Shown here one piece after another: positions 11,203 through 22,941 of a stretch of DNA of 64,000 nucleotides. The translations under genes were made by a program, and so were the position numbers. The notes beneath the pieces were generated by a model that saw only the letters and a list, made by a program, of their open reading frames with translations, was not told the DNA's origin and did not search any database. The stretch lies in NCBI RefSeq assembly GCF_963583255.1, contig NC_084816.1:19396053-19460052 (forward strand), read 5' to 3'. Position 1 is the stretch's first letter; each line of letters opens with the position of its first letter. The stretch is from Pyrus communis (Eukaryota > Streptophyta > Magnoliopsida > Rosales > Rosaceae).

Positions 11203-13525
11203 TATTTCTCTTAAAAAACATTCATTTTCTTATTTTTGGTTGAAATTCATATTATATCCTTCAACTTAAAGGAAAAGTTGACAGAGTTAACGAAAATGAC
11301 TATTAGCAAATGACATAATTCAAGGATGGAAGAAACTATTAGTAGAGTTCAGGGACAAAACTAAGCTTGTGGTATAAATTAGAGACCTTTGCTATAATTT
11401 AACCTTTTATTTATAACTTGAGGTCAACAATGGTTGTTGTATTGGTTACGATTTTATTTCTGTGGTAGTTGTCTTCATTTACTCAAAACATATTTTATGT
11501 TCAACTCATGCAAAGAAATGATTTTGTTTTATAGAGTTATGTTGTCCCATTTAAATTCTTTCTACGTAAATATTCTAGTGTTTGTTCAAAAATAAGTAAA
11601 TAAACCTATATACGTTGGAGTTATAGAAATAATTGATCAATGTAAATTCTTTTTATGTTGTCCCTTTGTAAATCTTTGCCAAGAATCTTTTTCAATTTGG
11701 CTACAATTCAACTTAAAAGGCATTTCCAAATTGGAATTTGCAATTGCCTTTTGAAACCGAGATGTATGCAATTGGAATATGTGGTAGCTAATATGTTCTT
11801 GTTGTTTATTGGGTAATTTGAATCATGCGTTGCTCACAAAAATCCTTGGGATTTGTGGTTGTGATCTACCTGAGTACTTAGGCGTGAAATTAACTGAGTA
11901 ACCGGAACCAAATTTTGGGCAATATAACATTTCTTGATTCAATAAGTAATCGAGTATTCGATCTAGCATGAGTCCCAATATTGCTCCATTGAAAATGTAC
12001 AATACTTGGAAAATGAGTACTGCGAGCTAGCTCTTCATCAACAAGTCAATGTAAATAACTACATTAGGGACAGAAAAAAAAAAAGAAGAAAAAAAAAAAA
12101 CTAATGAACAACCGACCGGTTGCTTTTGTTAACTAATTTTTTGGTATAAAAATCAATGGTATGACAAACAGGAAAAACAAATCACAAATATTATAATATT
12201 AAGACAGATGGTGGGAATTGGTATTTGAGGCAGCTAGCATAAAATCATCTTTAGCTATCCGACTTATTTTTAAGTTACTAATAGATGACGAAAGTGTAAC
12301 AATAGGTTTGCTACGTGATGTTATTAATTTGTATGTCATAAAATTGTAACATGGTGAATGAAAATTTTATATTTTAAAGTATGACATTAATACTAAAATA
12401 TTATATGTTATAACATGTGTAAATCGATAATGACATGTGTTAGCATTATAACTAAAACGAAAAAAAATTATCGATTAATTGGTTGGGATTACATTTCGTT
12501 CATGCATTTATAGGTGCCTCTACGTAGCGTGACTTAAAAAATGTGCATGCACAAGTACTACAAAAGGCGCAAAGCCACAACCATTCACATTGATCAATGA
12601 TGGTACTGCAATTTGTGGGGCAAGTATATGTTCACATTATATTCTCTTGTTGCATGGCAGAAATGAGAAATCACTTTGACACATATATAGTACAATAAAA
12701 CCAAATTCCAGCAGAGAGTACGCAGAAAACCTAAATCTTTCGTTTAACAGCTTTTTAAGATATGATTAACTTTAAGAGACCCGTAATGTGGTCCCTAATA
12801 TCATGCTGCCCTTTGGGTGTAACATGGAAAAAATTGTCACTGACAGCACAAACATGCATGGAAGCATTTTATTGGATATGCAAAAGGAATAATTACCGTA
12901 TCGTAAAGCTAGCTTCCTGCTGCCCTAACGTGACAGTAAAATATTGGGTTTAACTACCATGAGTCAATAAGGTGACACCAAATAAATTGACTCAAAAGTT
13001 AATTAGCCACAACGGATTCAAATTTTGATGCAATCTGTATAAACAATTAGTTATCACATGCAACTTATGGATTCATGGCTGATCGATCCAGGTAAACTTT
13101 CTATGTTACATTTGACAGTTCTTGAAAAGGGGCTTTGGAGATTGTGCATGCATGTTTTAAAGTCTTCTAATCAATTTTTAACTAACCTATACATTGATAA
13201 GAAAAACCATTATAATTAACAGGGTGCAAAATCATATGGTTTTACATGGTGGGTAGTATTTCGGCTTTTGCACCCAGCCCACAGCAAAATTAATAAGCAA
13301 GAATATTGTTTTCGCAATTCCTATTTGTGTAATGATGGAATGAGGACCCTGGTGCTTATGGGTTGATGGCAAGCCCTACCTTGTTGAATTATTGGTGGAA
13401 TCTTTTTATTTTCTTCAGGTGAAAAAGTAATCAAAGTAACAAAATGATGAGGGGCTGTAAAACATGTTTCAAGCAGGAAAAATGTGGCACGTTGAAAGTT
13501 GTTGAAGAAAGTACAAGTTGAATTT
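11203..13525. other. Intergenic DNA, no gene seen
   Basis: AT-rich DNA with short chance frames only. The frame at 12762-12953 (63 aa) has no recognisable family features. No RNA gene was seen. Confidence 0.5.
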
Positions 13526-13730
13526 GGATTTGGATCCCATCCGGATTCTAGTTGTAGTGATCCTCACATCCTAATCATTTATCGTACATCGTACGGTCAT
13601 AAATTATTTTAAATTTATTTATTTAAAATTAAACACAAATAGTACCTAACGAAAACTGATCGCACGATATACTATGAACGATCATGATATGAGGATCCCC
13701 ATAAAGAGAATTCAGAGAGGATCCTCATCC
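13526..13730. mobile_element. Mutator-type MITE, GGATCC family, copy A
   Basis: The ends are GGATTTGGATCC on the left and GGATCCTCATCC on the right, which are inverted repeats. The flanking 9-mers are GTTGAATTT (13517-13525) and GTTGAATTC (13731-13739), an 8/9 match, and 9-bp duplications are the Mutator signature. The interior shares ATCGTAC, AAATAGTACC and GCACGATATAC with copies at 27246, 33762 and 40975. Confidence 0.75.
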
Positions 13731-13747
13731 GTTGAATTCAACTGCCC

Positions 13748-13775
13748 CCTGGCCCCCCCCCCCCCCCCACCCCAA
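13748..13775. repeat. Poly-C tract
   Basis: Sixteen consecutive C residues (13753-13768) sit within a C-rich patch right after the MITE. The opposite strand could form a G-quadruplex. The tract length is also prone to sequencing error. Confidence 0.8.
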
Positions 13776-14701
13776 AAAAAATAATCTATTGTTTTTCTCA
13801 AATTCTAACCTATACGTGCATTTTTCAATGTGTTAAGAACACGGTTCGGTATATAAAGTGTCATAATACAAAGTAGTTGGATACTAGAAAATTTTCTAAC
13901 AATTTGTATTATGACACTTGGTATATCAGCCTGTATTCCTCACACACTGAAATTTTTCTCATGTCCATGACCCCTAACTTACTCTTGCATCTTGAGCTTT
14001 TTTTTTTTTTTTTGCAAGGGTCCACCGTTATTAGCCTATTTGGTAGGTAACCCCATGTAATGTAACTCAAGCTACTGATAACGAGAAAATTTAATTAGGT
14101 ATAATCGATTCTACGCATGTAATCGGTAATAAAAATCTTTGATATAATCAGTTGTAATAGTCCTACATCTAGCGTAGTCAAGTTGAGGGGAAAGGAAGTA
14201 TGACAACTGATGATAAGAAAGTTTTGACGAAGTGAGCTGAATTAATTAGCTGGAAGTTTCAGACTGTCTTATAAGTTGTAAGCAATCAATGCATATATGC
14301 AACGTTCAATCACAAACGTCAATCTTAAGTCTAGAATTTTCGATATTCCACCATGACACTGACCTAAAACCGCACAGTCGAAAACAAAAATAGGTATTAG
14401 AGCAACTCCATCGTGGTGGATTGCTCGGGGGACAGGCCAGAGAAAAGGGCCCGAGGCCCTGTGGATTCGCTCCAGCGTGAAGAAGTTCGAGTGGAGGTGG
14501 AGGCCCGAGCTCAGGGCCTGTAAAGAATTGACAGCCCAAGAGCCCGAATGGATGTGACGTCAAGGCTGACGTCAGCCTGGTGTTAGGTCTTTTTTTTTTT
14601 TCCTTTCGTCAGGCACGTGCACCCCACTCGCGCTTGGGGGCGCGTCGCCCGACATATTTTTAGAAAAGTCAGCTCACTTTTCAGACTGAAATGTTACCGT
14701 T

Positions 14702-14719
14702 GGAAGCCACGTGGCTTCC
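14702..14719. repeat. Perfect 18-bp palindrome centred on a G-box
   Basis: GGAAGCCACGTGGCTTCC equals its own reverse complement and is centred on CACGTG. It lies in the left subterminal part of the Harbinger element and is followed by direct repeats of CCGTTCGATCTCAACGG (about 14725-14775). Confidence 0.85.
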
Positions 14720-15145
14720 CACGGTCCGTTCGATCTCAACGGCTCTTTAACTTAGACCGTTCGATCTCAACGGTAAAAAAAAAAAAAAAAAAAATTTAAT
14801 ATCAACTGTTCGATCTGAGATCGACGATTGATATTAATATGCTTTATAAATAAAAAAATAAAAGAAAAATAGTTTTAAAATTAAGAAAAGTTACCATCGT
14901 GACACATGGCATAATCTGGAGTGTTGGAATTCAATTTTTTTTTATATCCAACGGTAGAGATTAATTAGTTGAATAAAAATTTAAAAAAAAATTGTAAAAA
15001 ATTCGAAAAAAAATTGTTTTTACTTTTCTATAAATACCTTCTAATTATCATCTACCTTACACCACAATTTCATATTTTCTCAACTACTTTCAATCACATT
15101 CCTTTCTTTCTCTCAAAGTTTCAATCCATTTTTTTTTTCAACAAA

Positions 15146-16282
15146 ATGACTACTGATGCAGGTACGAATTGGTCGCTTCTTGAAGATGTTGCGTTGTGTA
15201 CTAGTTAGGTTGAAGTTACTCATAGTTCGCTTATGGGTAATGAGATGCAGTTGTGAGAAATGTGGAGTCTTATTCATACCAATTATCTTGAGAAAATTGT
15301 TGGGAAAAGAACCAAAGAATCGATGTCCAGTCGTTGGAAATTACTTAGTCAATCGTTTAGTACGTGGAGAGACGTCTTGGCACAAGCTAGTACTAATATT
15401 CGAAGTGAGGAAAATTACTCGGATCAGGTAACAATATATTATTTATTTGTTTGTACTATACCCAAATTTACATTATAATTATTTGTTTGTATTATTTATT
15501 TGTTACCTACTTACATTATAATTATTTGTTGGTATTATTTATTTGTTACCTATTTTCATTATAATTATTTCTTCTCCCGCATTGTGTAGGAACTTCAAGC
15601 ACAAGCTTAGTACGGTGCCAAAACCAAAAGCAAAAATAAATCATTCAACCGGTAGGAATGTTGGAATATTGTCAAAGATTGTCCTAAATTTAGAGTTGTG
15701 CTTGTCGGTCCAGAAGTTTTCATGAACATCAGCCCTCTACACTCTACACCCAATCATGGCTCACATGTTCATGAAGATGATGCAGAAGAAGTGCCCGAAA
15801 CGCCTCTCCCTGAACAAGCGTCGGGTTCGACCCGTTATCCAATTAGGCCTCAAGGTAATAAGGCTTCAAAGAGAAAAGGGAGTGCTTCCAAGAATGATTA
15901 TGCAAAGTTCATGGAAGAACTTACTCGCCAAGATGAATTGACTTTGGCGAGGGAAATGGCGAAATATGAGGCTGATAAGGCTAGAGAGGACGCAAAAGTT
16001 GAAGCTATTGAGAGAGAATTTCAGGCTAATGAGAGAGAAAGAGAGCTACTTAGGCAAGAAAGGGAACATGTTAGAGAAGAAAGACAGGCTCAACGAGATC
16101 GTGAAATTATGAACACGCCTTTAGAAGGGAAGTCTCCAAATTCTAAATTTTTTTGGAAGTTAGAGAAAGCGAACGTGGTGCGAATGAGACATGCAAAAGA
16201 AGCGAGAGTAAGCCAAGATGGTACTAGCACCACAAGAGAAGATCATCCTAGCACCACAAATTGGTTAAGTGATGATGAATAG
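15146..16282 (+). pseudogene. Harbinger Myb/SANT-like accessory protein gene, four nonsense codons
   Basis: Second gene of PIF/Harbinger elements, whose product normally helps bring the transposase to the transposon ends and the nucleus. Exons are 15146-15427 and 15590-16282, with GT-AG sites in phase 0; 324 codons including premature stops, before the terminal TAG. The N-terminus has the NWSLLEDVAL trihelix/SANT-type start. The C-terminal half is strongly charged and helical (REREL, REREH, REERQ repeats), probably a coiled coil. The frame is interrupted by TAG at 15206, TGA at 15254, TAG at 15608 and TAG at 15653. Each sits where related proteins appear to carry tryptophan, so each can be explained by one G-to-A change in TGG. 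The intron holds tandem repeats of about 45 bp rich in ATTATTTGTT. The family call is from memory of plant Harbinger ORFs. Confidence 0.85.
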
Positions 16283-16419
16283 AGTACTTTTTGTAATCGG
16301 AGCCCATAATTTTCCAATCACTTTGGGTTGTAATTTATTATTTATTGAATATAGTACTTTATGTTGTTTCCAATTTATTGAATATTTATTCAAATGAATT
16401 TGGTAAGTTATTTATACTA

Positions 16420-16590
16420 AGAGAATATTTATTCAAATGACAAAAACACACCAAATAAAATTACATAAGCATACCGAATAATAAAAAACTTACTAAAGCT
16501 AAACTAAAAAAATTACATAAACATACCAAATAATAAAACACACCAAATAAAATTACATAAACATATCAAATAATAAAAAACACACTAAAT
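16420..16590. repeat. AT-rich short tandem repeats between the Harbinger genes
   Basis: Repeats of an ACACACCAAATAAAATTACAT-like unit and AAACATACCAAATAATAAAA occur three to four times between the two convergent genes, probably in their 3' flanks. Confidence 0.6.
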
Positions 16591-16594
16591 GAAC

Positions 16595-18004
16595 TTAATT
16601 ATCTTCAGCTTGTTTCAATGCCCACTGGTGCTCTATCAAGTCATTTTGCGGGGCGTTGTGCATGTTTGGCATTTGAAATGCAGTATATCGTTGAATGACC
16701 CTTTCATTGTAACGTCCATCCCTTTGTAATGGCTCATGTTGCACGGGCTCATCGGTGGCGTCATGAGCACAATATATATGTGTTCTTGAATTGTTCATCG
16801 TGTCTGGCTCATATTCATCAACGGCTTCATAATCGTACTCATCTTCCACAATCATGTTGTGAAAAATGATGCACGTCATCATGATGGATCGAAGCGACTC
16901 TACATCAAACAATCTGGCAGCACCCCTGACGATCGCCCAGTGAGCTTGGAGGATACCAAAACAACGCTCCACATCCTTCCTGCACCCTTTTTGACAGCTT
17001 GCAAAGTGTTTTTCCTTTGCACTTTGCGGACGTGGCACTGTTTTGACAAATGTTGACCACCTTGGGTAAATGCCGTCAGCTAGGTAGTATGGCCCGTTGT
17101 ACATACGTTCATTGACCTCATACGTGACTTTTGGTGCCTTTCCTTGCAGGACATCATTGAACACTGGGGATTGAGTAAGGACGTTGAGGTCATTTTGAGC
17201 TCCTGGAATCCCGAAAAAGGTGTGCCAAATCCATGTATCAAAAGATGCCGCCGCCTCCAAAATGATACTTTTTGCTCATTTTCTATCCCCATAAGTGCCT
17301 TGCCATGTACTTGGACAATTTTTTCACGTCCAATGCATACAATCAATGCTTCCAATCATCCTAGGAAAACCACGCATCTCGGCCTTCTTCAGATGCCTTT
17401 GCAAGTCCATGTTTGTAGGTTTCCGGAGGTACTCTGCGATGTAGATAGATTCGATTGCTCCGCAACACGTCATCAGGGACTCAAGAATGGTTGATTTCCC
17501 CATTCTAGTTATCTTATCCACTTGGTCTGCAGATGCTCCATATGCAAGCATCCGCAAGGCAGCAGTAATTTTTTGCTGAGGAATGAGACCTATAGCACCA
17601 AAAGCATCATTCTTTTACACAAAGTAAGAATCATGGTTGCAAACAGCAATCATGATTTTGTTGAACAAATATCATTTCATTCTAAAACGACGTCTAAAGT
17701 ACGTATCAGGGAATGCACTATTACGGACAAAATAATCGTCCAAGAGTTTCGTACCTCGTCGTTGCTTGCTTCTATCAAGGTTTCCGGAACGGCTGGGCCT
17801 GTAGATCTGAGCCACAGCTTGGATGATTCGACGGGAATGTGAGGCCCTGCCCATTCTTGCTTCGTCATCTCTCCTTCTACGCTCCTTATCATATTCCCTC
17901 TCATTTTTTGCCACCTGGAGATTAAACATTCCTTTTGATTGGTTAAACAATTCTTCCTCTTCCTGATCGAGTTCCCACATCATCCTTGAGGAAGAAGAAG
18001 ACAT
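16595..18004 (-). pseudogene. PIF/Harbinger DDE transposase (DDE_Tnp_4 type), four nonsense codons
   Basis: Catalyses cut-and-paste transposition of Harbinger elements with TTA/TAA target preference. A single uninterrupted frame of 470 codons runs from the MSSSSSRMMWELDQEEEE start at 18004 to the stop at 16595. The acidic triad is visible: D in GSIDCMHW, D in AQNDLNVLTQS, and E in KDVERCFGILQ. A helix-turn-helix-like segment lies near ALRMLAYGASADQVD. In-frame stops occur at 17672-17674 (TGA), 17615-17617 (TAA), 17324-17326 (TGA) and 17276-17278 (TGA). No frameshift is needed to join the pieces. Each stop can be explained by one C-to-T or G-to-A change, from CGA, CAA, TGG and TGG. It lies tail-to-tail with the Myb-like gene. 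Confidence 0.93.
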
Positions 18005-18161
18005 TGTAAAAAATAAGTAAAAACTCTGAATAATGATAGAGATTTTGTGAAAAAGGAAGCAGAAACTATGAATAATGATAGAGATCTTGAGAAAATTGGT
18101 GTGAGATTTGTGAGGATGGATGGTGGATTATATGGAGGATTCATAAAGGATTAGGTTGTAG

Positions 18162-18670
18162 ATAATATCACATGGCATGCCGTCATTCGTTAAAAATCTG
18201 ATGGAAATCTATCCTTAAATATTGTAAACAGATTATGACACATGACTCGACGTGATTGGTTAATAATCTTATTAGAAATCCATCACCAATAATTGTATTT
18301 TCGGATAATGACACGTGGCATGCCGTCATTCGTTAAAAATCTAATGGAAATCTATCCTTAAAGATTGTAAACAGATTATGACACGTGGCGCGACGTGATT
18401 GGTTAATAATCTTATTAGAAATCCATCACCAATAATTGTATTTTCGGATAATGACACGTGGCGCAACGACGATTAAAAATCTTATCGGAAATCCATCCCC
18501 AATAATTGTCTTTTCAGATTTTATGACAAGTGGCGCAATGAGAACGATTAAAAATCTTATCCGAAATTACAAATAAAATTATTTTATATTATTTAATAAT
18601 ACTTCGGATAATGACGCGTGGCGCAACGAGAACAATTAAAAATCTTATCTGAAATTACATTTAAAATTAT
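18162..18670 (+). repeat. Seven-unit subterminal tandem array with G-box/ABRE cores
   Basis: Units begin near 18162, 18232, 18305, 18375, 18448, 18517 and 18608, a spacing of 69-73 bp except the last (91). Most begin ATAATGACACGTGGC or a close variant, followed by GCGCAACG or a similar block and AAAAATCTTAT. Units 1-4 alternate between two subtypes (ATGCCGTCATTCG and CGACGTGATTGG), giving a dimer of about 143 bp. Three units keep CACGTGGC intact; the others differ at one or two bases. Confidence 0.8.
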
Positions 18671-18850
18671 TTTGTATTATTTTATAATAAAAAAAATACT
18701 AATATTTTATTGCCTATTGCCAGGGCTATTGAAGTGTAACGGTGGAGATGCAAAAGGTGATTACTGTTCATTAAGGGCAGTTACTGTTCATCAAGTGGAT
18801 AACATAGTGTATTACCTGGAAGGAGGTTTCACACACTGGAGTTGCTCTTA

Positions 18851-19565
18851 CAAGCGATATTTTTGCGAAAAAGGTCTTTTAATTTAGAGTAAACTAGATA
18901 TAGGTTATTGTTTGTGAGTCTTATTACGAAGAGTCAGGCCACTTCTTTGAAATAGATCCAATAATTGTGATTCCACGTCATCTTAGTGTTACTATCATTT
19001 TTAATTTACTTTCTTAATAAATCTTATCCCTTCATTTAATTTTAAGAAATTTTTGATATTTTCCTATAATTGAACATTCGACTTTGGAGTTGATGAATCG
19101 GCAAGTATGGGCATTGCCTGGTGGTTCTTCACAAGAGTGATGAAGGATGGAGAGAGTTATCCTAAATCTTTTGAGTTTATAGTGTGTCTGAGCCCCCTCT
19201 TTATATCTTGAAACCCCGTATTTATAGGTCTCTTCATAACTTTTTGTATTAAATCAATTCAACCAGACCTTGATGGAATTTGTCGATTTCCATAAATTGT
19301 CTTGACTAAAGCTTGATTTGAACTTGATTTGGTATTTGATTTGAACTTGACATGATTTATATTTTTGATTTAATCAAACTCAATTAAAAGATAATTTATC
19401 AACTGCTTCCACCATCAACTTAATCTGGTAATTCCTTTGCATTATGCCTTGTGTCTACACGTTTTACTCTTGAACTCATAGTGTGCGCCACATAAGTCCT
19501 AGTGAGTCAAAATATAATTTATTGATGAACATTTATTTCACCAAATTTTTTATATCTACAATTAG
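18851..19565. other. Intergenic DNA between two transposons, no gene seen
   Basis: AT-rich DNA with no exon-like frame. A run of TTGATTTGAACTTGA-like short repeats occurs near 19312-19350. Confidence 0.5.
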
Positions 19566-19574
19566 TTCTTAATA

Positions 19575-19831
19575 GGGTAAAGTACAAAAAACTACCTCAA
19601 CTATTAGGGTCACGACAGTTTCATACCTCATCTTTTAAAATTGACAATGTCATACCATATCTTACGAATTTGTAACAATGTCATACCTCCGTCAATTATT
19701 CTGTTAGTTTTTCTGTTAAATGCTGATGTGTCAAGAGACGGGACCACTTTCTATTAAAAAATTAATAAAATATTATTAAAAACTAAAAAAAATTTAATAT
19801 TTTTTAAATATTAAAATAATAAATAAAACTA

Positions 19832-19867
<36 letters not shown>

Positions 19868-21087
19868 TAAAGTACAAAAGACTACCTCAACTATTGGGGT
19901 CACGACAGTTTCATACCTCATCTTTTAAAATTGACAATGTCATACCGCATCTTACGAATTTGTGACAATGTCATACCTCCATCAATTTTTCTGTTAAGTG
20001 CTGACATGACTTGATTCGAGACATACTTTCTATTAAAAAAATTATTAAAAACTAAAAAAAATTTATTTAATATTTTTTAAATATTAAAATAATAATAAAA
20101 AGCAGAGAAAAAAAAAACGATTAGTTCATCCCTCCCCTCCCCCTCCCCCCTCCTCTCTCTTCTCCCCATCTTCATTTTCTTCCCCCCACTTACAAACCCA
20201 AAAAAATAAAAAAAATAAAAAAAAATTAAAACCCAACAACCCCCTGCGGACGAACAAGAAGGAGAAGGAGGAGGAGGAGGAGGAAGAAGAAGAAGAGGAA
20301 AAAAAAGGAGGAAGGAAATTAAAAAAAAAAAATTTCACCCCTGTCGGTGCGGAAGAAGAAGAAGGGAGAAGGAGAAGGAGGAAGAAGAAGAAGAGGAAGA
20401 AAAAATTAAAAAAAATTTGAAAACCCATCAACACCCCCCCTGCGGAAGAAGGAGAAGGAGAAGGAGAAGGAGGAAGAAGAAGAAAAAAATGAAAAAAAGG
20501 AGGATGGAATTTTTTTTTTATTTTTTTTAAACCATCAACTCCCCTGCGGAAGAAGAAGAAGAAGGAGGGAGGAAAAAAAGAAGGGAAATTTTTTTTTTTT
20601 TGAAAACCCATAAAAAAAGATGGGATCTACGTTGTTGTTTTTTTTTTTTTTGGGTTGCAGGAGAGAGAAGAGTGTGGGTGTGGGAGGAAGACAAATTGGA
20701 TTTTATTTTATTTTATTTTATTTTTGTTTTTTGGGATTTGCAGGTGGGGGAAGAAGATGAAGATGGGGAGAGGAGAGAGGAGAGAGGAGGGAGGAGGGGG
20801 GAGGGGAGGGATGAAATGAGGGGTTTTTTTTTTTCCTGCTTTTTATTATTATTTTAATATTAAAAAAATATTAAATAATTGTTTTTTAGTTTTTAATAAT
20901 TTTTTAATAGAAAGTAGGTCTCGAATCAAATCACGTCAGCACTTAACAGAAAAATTAACATAAAAATTGATGGAAGTATGATATTGTCACAAATTCGTAA
21001 GATGCGGTATAACATTGTGAATTTTAAAAGATGAGGTATGAAACTGTCGTGACTTCAATAGTTGAGATAATTTTTTGTACTTTACCC
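19575..21087. mobile_element. Mutator-like foldback element with a duplicated left terminus, 1513 bp
   Basis: The outer left end GGGTAAAGTACAAAAAACTA and the right end (reverse complement) GGGTAAAGTACAAAAAATTA are inverted repeats extending over 200 bp. The 9-bp TSD TTCTTAATA is exact (19566-19574 and 21088-21096), the Mutator hallmark. A second copy of the left terminus starts at 19865 in the same orientation, after a poly-A stretch, and pairs better with the right arm (shared TTGATTCGAGAC) than the outer one does. There is no transposase; the interior is purine/pyrimidine-biased repeats. Confidence 0.85.
20106..20836. repeat. Purine-rich tandem repeats inside the Mutator-like element
   Basis: On the plus strand, runs of GAA, GGA and GAG recur with a CCCCTGCGGA-like anchor near 20240, 20340, 20440 and 20540, about 100 bp apart. 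The ends are C-rich (20130-20170) and G-rich (20740-20820), roughly mirror-inverted. Long phenylalanine- or glycine-rich frames here are composition artefacts. Confidence 0.75.
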
Positions 21088-21356
21088 TTCTTAATATTAT
21101 AATAAATCGTTATTCTTTCGTCTCAAAAAAGAAAAAAACAAGGCATACATACTTTAACCAAAACAAAAAACAAAGACTAGGGCACAACATAAGCGCTAAA
21201 AGCTTGAAATAGCGAACTCTTTTGCACATTGCGATCTACCAAAACTTGCTCAACCAGAATGTACATAATCTCACTTACACGGTTGCACTGCAGCACAGTT
21301 TAAATTTAACTTCGAAACAATTGATCACATAAGCATTATTAGCTATACTCGTTTCA

Positions 21357-21360
<4 letters not shown>

Positions 21361-21419
<59 letters not shown>
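21361..21419. repeat. (TA)n microsatellite
   Basis: About 25 TA units are almost uninterrupted. Shorter TA tracts lie at 24828-24854 and 25124-25146. Confidence 0.9.
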
Positions 21420-22169
21420 AGATGATCCATGATCATATGCAGAAAGGTAAAGGGGAAGGGACGTTAAGATTTCAGTACTTGGATTGTACCACCCTGCCCT
21501 GGGGCATATCCTCAATCACATGGATAAAAGGAAAGAATAAAAATTGAAACCAAAGAGCAAATGAGATTTCATATCAAGGACAGTATATGATGCCATGGTT
21601 TCCACGTCATGCATGAACCAAACCAAAATTTGACAAGACGATGTATAATTACTCCATTACTACAAAAGCGTGAACTGCTATCAAACGTTCACTGCTCAAT
21701 AGGAACTGTCACGCACCCACTATCACCAAAAGCTACTTCCCTAATCTGTAACTTTTGACATTGTGTTGGAGAAATAAAATCCCACGCTTAGAATTATAAT
21801 TCTTTCATGCATTGTGGGTTGGTTGACCTAATTCTAATATGGTATCATAGCAGATTATCAATGCACTGAGCATCAATTAGTTTAAGAAAAAAATAATTTA
21901 TATGAACACGTTGATGATAGATATTTATATCGAAAAACTACATTATATGATTAAAAAAGCATACTAATTACACATTACAGTAATCAAATAAAGAATCCAA
22001 AATAAGCATAAGAGGTTCTTCGAACCAAGAACAACTCCACATATATAAAGCAGATCATCTATAATACACACTGATCTCATGTGGAGTCCTTATCCACGAC
22101 TTTCACTTTGTAACCACTAACCATTACATATAAACAAGAAATACTGGCGTAACTGTGGCTTTTATGCTT

Positions 22170-22219
22170 TATCTCTATCGATCTTTTATTTTTTTGGTAA
22201 TCTATCTCTATCGATCTTT
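22170..22219 (-). mobile_element. Minute A-tailed insertion with 17-bp direct repeats
   Basis: TATCTCTATCGATCTTT occurs exactly at 22170-22186 and 22203-22219. The 16-base spacer reads GATTACC followed by an A-run on the minus strand. This fits a truncated retroposon with its target-site duplication. Confidence 0.5.
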
Positions 22220-22898
22220 CACTTTCATACGATAGAGTGATTTTACCGGTTACAGAAATGGGAACTTCACCTTCGTGGATGATGATGGATGGTGATTATG
22301 GGGATTGCCATAGCTAGCCTATAGTACAAGGTCTGTATCAACAAGAGCTTAAAGCTAGCTGTTTGTCCACTCTTGTCGGTCTAGACTAGTGCCCCAAAAA
22401 TTAGGGACGCTGTTCATGATGTCGACGCTAGTAAGGCAAATCCCCCACCTGGTCGAACAATCCAGAATTGTTGGTGTACGTGCCCTTGACCTAGCTAGTA
22501 TACTGCTACATAATTGTGTAATCTCCTTTATTCAAAGGCAAGTCTTCACAGACTCAAAACTTTTAGGAATGCATGGTGGCATTTTATCATGTATAGCCTT
22601 CTCGATAATGCTAGACGGCTCTTTTTTTCTTTCTTTCAAGTTTCAACTTAGGTGTCCTTTCTTATGTTGGATAATACAATGTGCTATCTTTTTGATGCGA
22701 TAATGTGGTGTTCATAACTTGTAGGTTGGGATGTGAAGTATTTTCCTAAACTTATTAGCATTTCACGTTCTTTTTTCTTTCGGTTGAAGCGATATTTTTC
22801 CATTTTTGTAACTGCATGATCCTTCATGATAATTGATCAGTGACTAGCTAGGAAAGATATATGAAGATAATTCAAGTGAAAATACAAGACCCCCTAAT

Positions 22899-22941
22899 AA
22901 AGTAAATATTTTGACAAAAAAAAAAAAAAAAAAGTAAATAT
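22899..22941 (+). mobile_element. Minute A-tailed insertion with 11-bp direct repeats
   Basis: AAAGTAAATAT occurs at 22899-22909 and 22931-22941. Between them lies TTTGAC followed by a pure A-run. The structure is the same as at 22170 and 26167. Confidence 0.5.

Larger units (their letters stand above)
14400..18847. mobile_element. PIF/Harbinger DNA transposon, 4448 bp, inactivated
   Basis: The terminal inverted repeats are GAGCAACTCCA at both ends (left 14400-14410; right 18837-18847 in reverse complement), flanked by TTA TSDs at 14397-14399 and 18848-18850. Inside are the two genes of an autonomous Harbinger element, facing each other: a Myb/SANT-like protein at 15146-16282 (+) and a DDE transposase at 16595-18004 (-), separated by about 310 bp of AT-rich short repeats. 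Subterminal DNA carries G-box-bearing repeats. Both genes carry premature stops, so the copy cannot move by itself, but its ends look intact and could be mobilised in trans. Confidence 0.93.

Noticed and set aside
17080..17560. A frameshift or intron in the Harbinger transposase
   Set aside because: All fragments are in one continuous frame; only nonsense codons separate them, so no frameshift needs to be assumed.
18162..18670. CRISPR-like regular spacing of repeats
   Set aside because: Units are full tandem repeats of about 72 bp with no unique spacers, inside a plant transposon.
20126..20611. 161-aa frame very rich in Phe, Ser and Pro
   Set aside because: Translation of the purine/pyrimidine repeats inside the Mutator-like element; composition artefact with no domain.
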